Below the pieces are notes generated by a model. It ran no database searches and was not told the origin of the DNA. It saw nothing but the letters and a program-made list of their open reading frames with translations. The translations under genes and the position numbers were made by a program. A DNA stretch of 64,000 bases from NCBI RefSeq assembly GCF_017348915.1, contig NZ_CP071383.1, positions 1,550,001-1,614,000 of the forward strand, read 5' to 3'. Every line of letters begins with the position of its first letter. Position 1 is the stretch's first letter. Below are positions 41,333 through 48,747 of the stretch, one piece after another. Source of the DNA: Leclercia pneumoniae (GTDB taxonomy: Bacteria > Pseudomonadota > Gammaproteobacteria > Enterobacterales > Enterobacteriaceae).

Positions 41333-42381
41333 CTTTTTCTCTCCCGGCTGCGCCACAGTATCAGGACAAACGCGGGGGCCCCCACCAGCGCGGTGACCAC
41401 GCCGATCGGCAGCACCTGGTGGGCGATCAACGTCCGGGAAACCATATCCGCGAGGATCATAAAATGGCTGCCAATAAGAAAGGTTAAAGGAATGGATCGC
41501 TGATGGCCCGGGCCGCTCACCATGCGCGAGATATGCGGGATCACGAGACCGACAAAGCCCACGGCGCCGATGGTGCTGACCATCACGGCGGTGATCAGCG
41601 CGCAGGTTAGCAATAACACCACGCGTACCCAGGTGACCGGAACCCCAAGGGTGGTAGAAACTTCATCGCCGAAGGTAAAGGTATCCAGCGCCTGGGAGAA
41701 AGCCATGATTATGAGCAATCCCGCCAGCGTAACCGCCAGCGCCAGTAAAGCATCGGGCCAGCGCACGCCGCTCAGGCTCCCCAGCAGCCAGAACATGACG
41801 CTGCGTGACTGCTCGGCGTTGGCCGAGGTGCTTACCACATAGGCGGTCAGCGCGTTAAACAGCTGGGTACCGGCAATGCCCGCCAGCAAAATGCGCGGCG
41901 GGCTGTCGGTCATACCGCGCGTAATGACCATGATCAGCCCAAAAGCGCCGCAGGCACCGAGAAAGGCACCGCTGCTGATGCCCAGCGTGGTACCGCCAAT
42001 GCCCAGCAACATCACGCAGACTGCCCCCAGTGACGCCCCGGCGGAGATGCCCAGCAGATAGGGCTCCGCCAGCGGGTTGCGTAGAATCGATTGCAAGACC
42101 AGCCCGCACAGGGCCAGCCCGCCGCCGCTGCACGCCGCCATCAGTGCCCGGCTCATGCGATACTCCCAGACAATACCCGCCTCTACCTGGGGAAGGTCGA
42201 AGGCGGTCAACCCTAACCCGTTAAGAATGGCCTGACCTGCCGTGATAAAGGAGACCGCCATCTCCCCCTGAGTGGCGGCGAGCACCAGCATCAAGGGTAG
42301 CGCCAGCACGCCTGCCGCCAACAGCGTGCGGTATCGCCAGCGCGGAGGTGAGACGGGCAGACGCATGGCCAGAGTGCTCAT
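41329..42381 (-). CDS. FecCD-type ABC transporter permease
   Basis: Inner-membrane permease, 350 aa, with about ten transmembrane helices. Family motifs present: RMSRALMAACSGGGLALCG, RNPLAEPYLLGISAGA and GAVGFVGLVIPHISRM, the last being the ATPase contact region of BtuC/FecCD proteins. Only one permease gene is present, so it should work as a homodimer. It overlaps both neighbours by 4 bp. Substrate is not shown by sequence alone. Confidence 0.93.
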   Translation of the reverse strand: MSTLAMRLPVSPPRWRYRTLLAAGVLALPLMLVLAATQGEMAVSFITAGQAILNGLGLTAFDLPQVEAGIVWEYRMSRALMAACSGGGLALCGLVLQSILRNPLAEPYLLGISAGASLGAVCVMLLGIGGTTLGISSGAFLGACGAFGLIMVITRGMTDSPPRILLAGIAGTQLFNALTAYVVSTSANAEQSRSVMFWLLGSLSGVRWPDALLALAVTLAGLLIIMAFSQALDTFTFGDEVSTTLGVPVTWVRVVLLLTCALITAVMVSTIGAVGFVGLVIPHISRMVSGPGHQRSIPLTFLIGSHFMILADMVSRTLIAHQVLPIGVVTALVGAPAFVLILWRSRERKR

Positions 42382-43400
42382 GGCTGCGCCTGGAAGGTGG
42401 CCAGCTGTTGACCGATCAGCTCGACCGCATCCACGTTGCGCAGAGACGGATTTAAAGACATGGCCGGCACCACGATGATGTGGTTATTTTTGACCGCAGG
42501 GATATGTTGGGTAACCGGATCGCTGCGTAAAAAGGCCTTTTTTACCTCGACGTCATCGGCGGGATAGAGCCGCCGCGCCATCTCAGCAATCACGATAATA
42601 TCCGGCTGCGCCTGGGCAATACGCTCCCAGGTGACGGCAGGCCACTCGTCGTGCGAGTCGATAACATTGTTCAACCCCAGGGTCTTTCCGATCCAGCCCG
42701 GCGCGCCAAAATTGCCCGCAACCCAGGGATCGCCGTTCAGGCGGCTACTGGAGAACCAGAACAGCACCTTCAGCGGCGTTTTCCGCTTACTGGCGGCCTG
42801 CTTTTGCGCCTTTTCGATGCGTTGCGTCAACGCCTTGATCAGGCTGTCGCCCTGCTGGGGGACGGCGAATAGCGTAGCCAGTTCGCGGACTTCGCGTTCA
42901 ATTTCCGCAATGGAGAAAGGGGTGCTGCGCGCGCCATCCCCGTTCGAGCTGTCGGTGACGCGTTTGCCAATGCAATCCGCAGGGGAGATCCAGGTGTTGA
43001 TCCCGAGCGCGGCGAACTGGTCGCGGGTGCCCACTTCGCCCTGGGGTCCGATATGCCAGTGATACTGGGCCAGTACCAGCTCGGGTTTTTGCGCGACCAC
43101 CGCCTCAAAGGAGGGGGCGTTATCGGCCAGCTTTTTCAGCCCTTTGCCCTGGGGGGCAAGCGTATCCGGTAAGGGGCCAAACCATACCGAGGTAGCGGCA
43201 ATTTTCTTCTCCAGACCCAGCGCCATTAGCAGCTCGGTTTCATGTTGCCCCACGGTCACAACGCGTTCTGGTGGGTGAGTAAACGTCTGTTTGACGCCGC
43301 AATTCTCCAGCGTCAGCGGGAAGGGGCCAGCCGCAAAAGCCTGGGCGGTGAACAGGAGCCATGCAGATGCAGCCAGGGAAAGTAAATGTTTAACGGACAC
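42378..43400 (-). CDS. FecB/BtuF-type periplasmic binding protein
   Basis: Solute-binding protein of the metal-chelate class, 340 aa. The start is taken as GTG 43400 with GAGG 8 bp upstream. Signal peptide residues 1-23 (AQAFA). Family motif PPERVVTVGQHETELLMALG follows. Possible metal or ligand residues seen include His in QHETE, a His-Trp-His in AQYHWHIGPQG and Cys in ENCGVK and SPADCIGK. Substrate could be a metallophore, haem, cobalamin or an oxyanion; the Zur-like operator at its promoter favours a zinc-linked ligand. Confidence 0.9.
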   Translation of the reverse strand: MSVKHLLSLAASAWLLFTAQAFAAGPFPLTLENCGVKQTFTHPPERVVTVGQHETELLMALGLEKKIAATSVWFGPLPDTLAPQGKGLKKLADNAPSFEAVVAQKPELVLAQYHWHIGPQGEVGTRDQFAALGINTWISPADCIGKRVTDSSNGDGARSTPFSIAEIEREVRELATLFAVPQQGDSLIKALTQRIEKAQKQAASKRKTPLKVLFWFSSSRLNGDPWVAGNFGAPGWIGKTLGLNNVIDSHDEWPAVTWERIAQAQPDIIVIAEMARRLYPADDVEVKKAFLRSDPVTQHIPAVKNNHIIVVPAMSLNPSLRNVDAVELIGQQLATFQAQP

Positions 43401-43413
43401 GTGCCAGACCTCA

Positions 43414-43459
43414 AAAATGTTATGTTATAACATAATACATGTAGTGAGGCGGGGTTCAA
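43414..43459 (-). promoter_or_regulatory. Promoter with Zur-like operator for the FecBCD-type importer
   Basis: Minus-strand -35 TTGAAC (43454-43459) and -10 TATTAT (43432-43437) are 16 bp apart. ATGTTATGTTATAACAT (43417-43433) matches the gammaproteobacterial Zur core ATGTTATA-N-TATAACAT at 15 of 16 specified bases and contains the 16-bp perfect palindrome TTATGTTATAACATAA. It covers the -10 and start region, as a zinc-responsive repressor would require. Based on remembered consensus, not a scored matrix. Confidence 0.65.
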
Positions 43460-43513
43460 CCCCTGAACAGCGCAAAGCGTCGATCGGCGGAAGGAGGGAA
43501 GTATGAAGATGCA

Positions 43514-43540
43514 ACGGGCGCAGTCGGACGCTGCGCCCGT
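43514..43540 (-). terminator. Hairpin at the 3' end of the alpha/beta hydrolase gene
   Basis: ACGGGCGCAG pairs perfectly with CTGCGCCCGT around a seven-base loop, just past the hydrolase stop. The following T-content is moderate, so termination is likely but not certain. Confidence 0.6.
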
Positions 43541-43545
43541 GAAGG

Positions 43546-44559
43546 TTATTGCGTGGCGCGCTTTTGCAGGCCGTCGAGCAACGCCTGATGGAAGCGCACC
43601 GGGTCCTGCATCTGCGGTGCATGGCCCATATCGTCAAACTCTATCAGAGTGGCATGGGGGATCCGCTTCGCCGTCTCTTTCCCGAGCACCGCGTAGTTCC
43701 CCAACTGCTGGCGAATTTCAGGCGGGGCGAGATCCTTGCCGATGGCGGTATTGTCTTTGGTGCCGATCATCAACAGCACCGGCATCTTCAGTTCACTGAA
43801 CTCATACATCACCGGTTGGGTGTAGATCATGTCGTAGAGCAGGGCGGAGTTCCACGCCACGCGCGCTTTACCGGGGCCGTTATTCAACCCGGCCAGCATC
43901 GTAACCCAGCGCTCGTACTCCGGCTTCCACTCCCCGGCGTAATAGGTATTCTTCTCGTACTGACGAATGCCCTCGGCGCTGGTTTTCAGCTCACGCTGGT
44001 TCCACTCATCAACGGTGATATGCGGTACGCCGCGCGCTTTCCAGTCTTCCAGCCCTATTGGGTTCACCATCACCAGCTGCTCGACCTGCTGCGGCCACAT
44101 CAGCGCGTAGCGGGTGGCGAGCATGCCGCCGGTGGAGTGGCCGATAACCGTCACCTTATCAACACCCAACTGCTTCAGAAGCGCGTGGGTATTATCTGCC
44201 AGCTGCTGAAACGTATACTGATACTGTTCCGGCTTGGTGGATTTGCAAAAACCGATCTGATCCGGGGCGATGACCCGGTAGCCGCTGGCGCTCAGGGCTT
44301 TGATAGTGGCCTCCCAGGTACCGGCACAGAAGTTTTTACCGTGCATCAGCACCACGGTGCGGCCATTCGCGTTCTCGGGTTTGACATCCAGATAAGCCAT
44401 ATCCAGACGCTGTTTCTGCGAGGTAAACGTAAAGTGCTGAACCGGCCACGCGTAGTCAAAGCCTTCCAGTTTCTCCCCGTAAGCCGGGGCATCGGCCGCC
44501 AGTGCCGGAGTGGAAAGGGCAACGAAAAGCGCAAGGCAGGATAATCGTCGTGCGGTCAT
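43546..44559 (-). CDS. Secreted alpha/beta-fold hydrolase
   Basis: 337-aa hydrolase with signal peptide MTARRLSCLALFVALSTPALA. Start ATG 44559 has GGGAGAG 5 bp upstream. The oxyanion-hole region is VVLMHGKNF and the nucleophile is Ser142 in VIGHSTGGM; the acid is probably Asp in IGTKDN and the base His in DDMGHAPQ. This is the general pattern of esterases, epoxide hydrolases and proline iminopeptidases, so the substrate cannot be named. It lies downstream of the decarboxylase pair on the same strand but is separated by a hairpin, so co-transcription is uncertain. Confidence 0.85.
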   Translation of the reverse strand: MTARRLSCLALFVALSTPALAADAPAYGEKLEGFDYAWPVQHFTFTSQKQRLDMAYLDVKPENANGRTVVLMHGKNFCAGTWEATIKALSASGYRVIAPDQIGFCKSTKPEQYQYTFQQLADNTHALLKQLGVDKVTVIGHSTGGMLATRYALMWPQQVEQLVMVNPIGLEDWKARGVPHITVDEWNQRELKTSAEGIRQYEKNTYYAGEWKPEYERWVTMLAGLNNGPGKARVAWNSALLYDMIYTQPVMYEFSELKMPVLLMIGTKDNTAIGKDLAPPEIRQQLGNYAVLGKETAKRIPHATLIEFDDMGHAPQMQDPVRFHQALLDGLQKRATQ

Positions 44560-44655
44560 GCAGGCTCTCCCATAGCAAAGAGTGAAAGTGAACAACAATG
44601 ACACACTGTAGAGCACCAGACGGAACGGGGGTGTAAAGCGGGGTAAAGATGGCCG

Positions 44656-44679
44656 GGGCTGCGGTAATTTCCGCAGCCC
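44656..44679. terminator. Hairpin between the UbiD-like gene and the hydrolase
   Basis: GGGCTGCGG pairs perfectly with CCGCAGCCC around a six-base loop, immediately after the UbiD-like stop. There is no T-tract on the minus strand, so it may only attenuate. Confidence 0.45.
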
Positions 44680-44688
44680 GCTGGAAGG

Positions 44689-46146
44689 TTATTCCCAGTT
44701 ATCCAGTACGCGCTGGCGTACTGCTTCAGGGTAACCCTGGTCAAAGGAGGCATGCAGATGACGTTTCTCCTGCAGGGTATCAAAGACCACTTTCGCCCCT
44801 TTGCCTGCGATGTACTCCGCTTCGTCATAGCATTGAGGCAGGCGTATCACTCGCTGGTCATCAAAGACCACGCGGCGGCCTACCGGGTGCACGCGGGTCG
44901 ACAGCACCCATACCACTTCTCGCAGGTTGGTAGGATCGAAATCGTCATCCACCACGTACACTTTCGGGATAAAGACCATCGCATCGGTTTTAAATAGCAC
45001 CTCGCCAATTCGGCGACTTAATGCTTCGCTACTGACGCCCGGCAGCCGTTCGCGCCAGTTTTGCGGCACCACCACCAGTAGCCAGTGCACGGTAGAATCC
45101 TCCGGGATCCAGGCGGTCGTAATCGGCAGGTTTGCCTCGCGCAGCGAGGTCAGCGCATCGGCGGCCAGGCCCATCGCCCAGAGGGTATGTGATTCGTCGG
45201 TAGGACGCCCCGTTATCGACATGGGCCAGATAGGATCGTCCCGGTGGGTAATGGTCTCTACGTGGAAGGTAGGCTGCGCGGACGAGCCTTCTCCCAGATA
45301 GCCGCCGTACTCCCCATATGGCCCCTCCTGGCAATCCCGTTCGATGGAGACATGCCCCTCGATAACAATTTCGGCCGTGGCGGGAACGTCCAGATCGATG
45401 TCGATTGCCCTTACCACCGGCACTGGCGCTCCCGCCAGCGTACCGATGTAGTCAGACTCATCCGCATGTGCCGGAATGGGAATACCGGACACGCACGAAA
45501 TCGCTGGCGCAGGGCCCTGTACCAGCGCATAGGGCATAGGCTGACCCAATTTCACCCATTCGCCCCAGATCTGGCCAATATGCTGGCTTGGCACGATCAG
45601 CCCCACCATACGTTTGCCGTCCACCTTCATTACGCGGGCGATAGACCAGTTCACCCATTTACCGTCTGGGGTTTTGACAATCAGCGTGCCCCAGGTGTTG
45701 GCATAACGGCCACCGTCTTTATCATGTGCAAACGGGATAGGGAAACGATCGAGGCTGGCGTCATCGCCGCGCAAAATGTTCTGATGGCAAAGGGCATCGG
45801 CAGATCCCACGCGTACCGGCGGTATGCCGGGCTGACTGCGCGCGGCAGATAACGCTTCGATAATTTGCGGGCCAGTGGACTCGGGTGCCAGCCCCAGGGA
45901 CATCGCCACACGGGCATAGGGCATGTCGCTGCGGGAGGAGAGGCTGGCCGGGGCGCCAAACAGACGAAAACCGGGCGCTACGCCGGCAACCTTATGAAAT
46001 AGCGGGGCAGGGGACTGGCGTTCATAGCTGCGACGCGTGATAGCGCTCGGCTCAAAATCACCGTCAACTTCCCGGCGGACGTGCATGATATCGCCCATCT
46101 CATCCAGGGCATCAATAAAGCTTCTTAAATCATCGTAATATTTCAT
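44689..46146 (-). CDS. UbiD-family prFMN decarboxylase, Fdc1-like
   Basis: Prenylated-FMN-dependent decarboxylase of 485 aa. The catalytic Glu-Arg-Glu set is present as Arg171 (NWSIARVMK), Glu274 and Glu279 (QEGPYGEYGG), with the same spacing as fungal Fdc1 (recalled as Arg173, Glu277, Glu282). Other segments also read like Fdc1: PSQHIGQIWGEWVKLG, ADESDYIGTLAGAPVPVV, TDESHTL and the C-terminal DQGYPEAVRQRVLDNW. This places it nearer the cinnamate/phenylacrylate decarboxylases than AroY or LpdC, but substrate is inferred. Its partner UbiX-like gene ends 10 bp upstream. Confidence 0.9.
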   Translation of the reverse strand: MKYYDDLRSFIDALDEMGDIMHVRREVDGDFEPSAITRRSYERQSPAPLFHKVAGVAPGFRLFGAPASLSSRSDMPYARVAMSLGLAPESTGPQIIEALSAARSQPGIPPVRVGSADALCHQNILRGDDASLDRFPIPFAHDKDGGRYANTWGTLIVKTPDGKWVNWSIARVMKVDGKRMVGLIVPSQHIGQIWGEWVKLGQPMPYALVQGPAPAISCVSGIPIPAHADESDYIGTLAGAPVPVVRAIDIDLDVPATAEIVIEGHVSIERDCQEGPYGEYGGYLGEGSSAQPTFHVETITHRDDPIWPMSITGRPTDESHTLWAMGLAADALTSLREANLPITTAWIPEDSTVHWLLVVVPQNWRERLPGVSSEALSRRIGEVLFKTDAMVFIPKVYVVDDDFDPTNLREVVWVLSTRVHPVGRRVVFDDQRVIRLPQCYDEAEYIAGKGAKVVFDTLQEKRHLHASFDQGYPEAVRQRVLDNWE

Positions 46147-46156
46147 CTGACTTTCC

Positions 46157-46726
46157 TTAAGTCCTGGGACGCGGTTCGCCCCAACGTTGCGTTAATGCGT
46201 TATCAAGCCCGAACTGATCGAGGATGCGCGACGCGCAGTGGTTAATGATGTCGTCGGTGCTGTGCGGGTGGTTGTAAAAAGCGGGCATGGGCGGCAACAT
46301 CATGGCGCCCGCACGGGTCAGGGCGAGCATGTTCTCCAGATGGATAGCGTTGAGCGGCGACTCACGCGGCACCAGCACCAGCTTGCGCTGCTCTTTTAAG
46401 GTGACGTCGGCGGCGCGGGCAATTAAACCATCACCGTAGCCACAGCGAATGGCGGCGAGGGTTTTCATGCTACAGGGCACGACGATCATCCCATCCACCC
46501 GAAACGAACCGCTGGAGATGGCCGCCGCCTGGTCATGTTCGCTGTAACTCTTTGAGGCGAGGGCCAGAACCTCCTGTACACTGTAGGGCGTTTCCAGTTG
46601 GAGGGTTGCGCGTGCCCATTTCGAGATGACCAGATGCGTCTCGACGCCCAGCTCTTTGAGCGCGGCCAGTACGCGCACACCAATGGCGGCGCCGGTTGCG
46701 CCCGTCATGCCAACAACAATTTTCAT
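46157..46726 (-). CDS. Flavin prenyltransferase, UbiX/Pad1-like
   Basis: 189-aa flavoprotein that joins dimethylallyl phosphate to FMN to make the prFMN cofactor of UbiD enzymes. N-terminal loop VGMTGATGAAIGVRVL, central VVPCSMKTLAAI and C-terminal VPRESPLNAIHLENML are the UbiX signatures. First gene of the ubiX-ubiD unit and divergent from a MarR regulator across 91 bp. The genome should also have housekeeping ubiX, so this is probably a dedicated paralogue. No strong ribosome-binding site precedes the ATG. Confidence 0.92.
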   Translation of the reverse strand: MKIVVGMTGATGAAIGVRVLAALKELGVETHLVISKWARATLQLETPYSVQEVLALASKSYSEHDQAAAISSGSFRVDGMIVVPCSMKTLAAIRCGYGDGLIARAADVTLKEQRKLVLVPRESPLNAIHLENMLALTRAGAMMLPPMPAFYNHPHSTDDIINHCASRILDQFGLDNALTQRWGEPRPRT

Positions 46727-46748
46727 GGGGTTTATAAGAACCTTTATG

Positions 46749-46787
46749 ATATAGTTTGAACTTAAACTGTTTGTGTTCGAACTATAT
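46749..46787. promoter_or_regulatory. Inverted repeat, probable MarR-type operator
   Basis: ATATAGTTTGAAC (46749-46761) and GTTCGAACTATAT (46775-46787) are inverted copies with one mismatch, in the short divergent region between the ubiX-like and marR-like genes. The AGTTTGAACTTAAACT within it is a second partial palindrome. A repressor here could control both directions. Confidence 0.6.
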
Positions 46788-46817
46788 GGTTATCGGTTCA
46801 GGGAGTCAAGACAGCCA

Positions 46818-47279
46818 ATGTCAAATCATCGCGACTTAATTCATGCCGCGCCGCTGTGGCCGCACGGTGATAGCTCACTTATGCACCTGATGCGCCGGGC
46901 GGGGCAGCACGCCACGCTCTGCTGGAGTCAGTGCGTGGACACGGGATTATCTGCCGTCCAGTACGCCATTCTGGTGGTGCTGGCCGAGGAGACCTCTTGC
47001 GATCAGCAAACGCTGGGCAGCCGGGCGGGCTTTGATAAAGCCACCGGCACCTATGTGATTGATCGTATGAGTAAGAGTGGATTACTGTCGGTGCAGACCG
47101 ATCCCGACAACCGCAGGCGCAAGCTGGTCTCGATGAGTGCGGAAGGCGAGGCAATGCTGGCGAAGATGATTACGCAGGCAAAACAGGCTGAAAACGTGAT
47201 TACTGAAGGAATGAGTGCGCAGGATATTGCCGATCTGAAGCGACTTCTAAGCAAGATTGGTGGCCTGCAGGCGCCCTGA
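46818..47279 (+). CDS. MarR-family transcriptional regulator
   Basis: 153-aa winged-helix regulator from ATG 46818; the frame opens 15 codons earlier within the operator region. The helix-turn-helix region is CDQQTLGSRAGFDKATGTYV, and the wing contains QTDPDNRRRKLVSMS. Such regulators near UbiX/UbiD genes usually sense phenolic acids; here that is inferred from position only. Confidence 0.88.
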   Translation: MSNHRDLIHAAPLWPHGDSSLMHLMRRAGQHATLCWSQCVDTGLSAVQYAILVVLAEETSCDQQTLGSRAGFDKATGTYVIDRMSKSGLLSVQTDPDNRRRKLVSMSAEGEAMLAKMITQAKQAENVITEGMSAQDIADLKRLLSKIGGLQAP

Positions 47280-47302
47280 AAGGGCGTCCCACAGGATCAA
47301 GG

Positions 47303-48418
47303 TCAGGCGACCGCGCGGGCGTTCTCTTCGATATCCGCACTGACGCGCACGTCGTCGGCATCAAAGATCATGCAGTGGCGATCGTCAAAAGCGAGTTCAA
47401 TCTTCTGCCACGGGGCAAATTTCACGTCGCCCGGCAGGAGGATCTTCACGTTGTCGTGACCATAACACTGACCGAACAGATAGGTATTGTTACCCAGTCG
47501 CTCCACCACTTCGCAGTTAAACGTGATGCGCGTCCCCAGGCGGGTATCGGTGGTTAAATGTTCCGGACGAATGCCCAGCGTCACCTGACTACCGGGGGTG
47601 AGCGGGGAGGTCTGGATCGCCAGGGTCAGAGAATGTTGCTGCGACAGGCTCACGGTCAGCTCCCCGGGTTGCCAGGCGGTGACGGTGGCGGGCAGGAAGT
47701 TCATTTTGGGTGAGCCAATAAACCCGGCGACAAACTTGTTCACCGGTTTGTAATAGAGATCCATCGGGGCGCCCATCTGCTCCACTTTGCCGTAATTCAT
47801 CACCACAATTTTGTCGGCCAGCGTCATCGCCTCTATCTGATCGTGGGTGACATAGACCATGGTGGTTTTCAACTCCTGGTGCAGGCGCGCCAGATGCAAA
47901 CGCATCTCCACGCGCAGTTCCGCATCCAGGTTAGAGAGGGGTTCATCGAACATAAAAACGCGTGGGTTACGCACAATCGCGCGGCCTATGGCCACACGCT
48001 GACGCTGGCCGCCGGAGAGCTGCTTTGGTTTACGGTCCAGAAGATGCGAGAGCTGTAGCGTTTTGGCCACCATCTCAACCTGATGGCGAATCTGATCTTT
48101 AGGCACCTTATTCACTTTTAGCCCGTAGCCCATATTCTCGGCCACCGTCATATGCGGATAGAGCGCATAGGACTGGAATACCATCGCCACGCCGCGATGA
48201 GACGGCGCCACGTCATTCATCACCTCGTTGCCAATCAGCACTTCACCTTCGCTCACCTCTTCCAGGCCGGCAATCATCCGCAGCAGGGTCGATTTTCCGC
48301 AGCCAGAAGGGCCGACAAAAACGGCAAACTCACCGTCCTGAATATCCAGATTCACATTGTGCAGCGTAACGGTGTCGCCAAAACGTTTGGTGACACTCCT
48401 CAATTGTATATTCGACAT
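47303..48418 (-). CDS. MalK/UgpC-type sugar ABC transporter ATPase
   Basis: ATPase of a CUT1 carbohydrate importer, 371 aa. Walker A GPSGCGKST (residues 36-44), signature LSGGQRQRVA, Walker B VFMFDEPLSNLDAE and switch VYVTHDQIEA; the C-terminal ~130 residues form the OB-fold regulatory domain (LGIRPEHL). It is transcribed away from the galactan operon, sharing its promoter region, and should power GanPQ. This corresponds to the MsmX-type ATPase of the Bacillus galactan system. Confidence 0.92.
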   Translation of the reverse strand: MSNIQLRSVTKRFGDTVTLHNVNLDIQDGEFAVFVGPSGCGKSTLLRMIAGLEEVSEGEVLIGNEVMNDVAPSHRGVAMVFQSYALYPHMTVAENMGYGLKVNKVPKDQIRHQVEMVAKTLQLSHLLDRKPKQLSGGQRQRVAIGRAIVRNPRVFMFDEPLSNLDAELRVEMRLHLARLHQELKTTMVYVTHDQIEAMTLADKIVVMNYGKVEQMGAPMDLYYKPVNKFVAGFIGSPKMNFLPATVTAWQPGELTVSLSQQHSLTLAIQTSPLTPGSQVTLGIRPEHLTTDTRLGTRITFNCEVVERLGNNTYLFGQCYGHDNVKILLPGDVKFAPWQKIELAFDDRHCMIFDADDVRVSADIEENARAVA

Positions 48419-48747
48419 TAACGTTCCCCGGTAAGCCGTCGTTTCTGTCGTTTGTGTATTACGTATAACAATTCACAAAGACGTTGTCCGGCGGCGCAAA
48501 TTATCTGTCACGACTATAACTTCCTCTATTTGCATGCCCTATACAGATATTTCATTAATGTTATGAGGATCACACAACTTACAGTTTTTTGTAGAGTTAT
48601 CATGATGTGAAGGGTAGCGTATAACAAACCAAAGAGGTCAGGCACCATCCTTTGCAGGCCAGCTATATCAGGTTTTGCAGGCGCAAGGATAGATCGTCTG
48701 GCACCATAACAACCCTAAAATTGTTATACCTTCACATGAGGTTGATA
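48419..48747. promoter_or_regulatory. Divergent control region of the galactan transport genes
   Basis: This 329-bp gap contains no gene. A CRP site at 48556-48577 (TGTTA-N6-TCACA core) is centred about 42-44 bp upstream of a start predicted from -10 TATCAT (48598-48603), a class II arrangement for the binding-protein gene. LacI-type operator-like sequences lie at 48453-48473 (beside the ATPase gene) and 48612-48629 (just past the predicted start); a third partial copy is at 48717-48735. Confidence 0.6.
48453..48473. promoter_or_regulatory. GanR operator candidate 1
   Basis: TGTGTATTACGTATAACAATT is an imperfect dyad around a central CG, as LacI-family operators are. It overlaps the likely promoter of the ATPase gene and resembles the site upstream of the porin gene at 57265-57281. 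Confidence 0.5.

Noticed and set aside
43549-44544. 331-codon open frame antisense to the alpha/beta hydrolase
   Set aside because: The hydrolase has a signal peptide, nucleophile motif and ribosome-binding site; the antisense frame has none.
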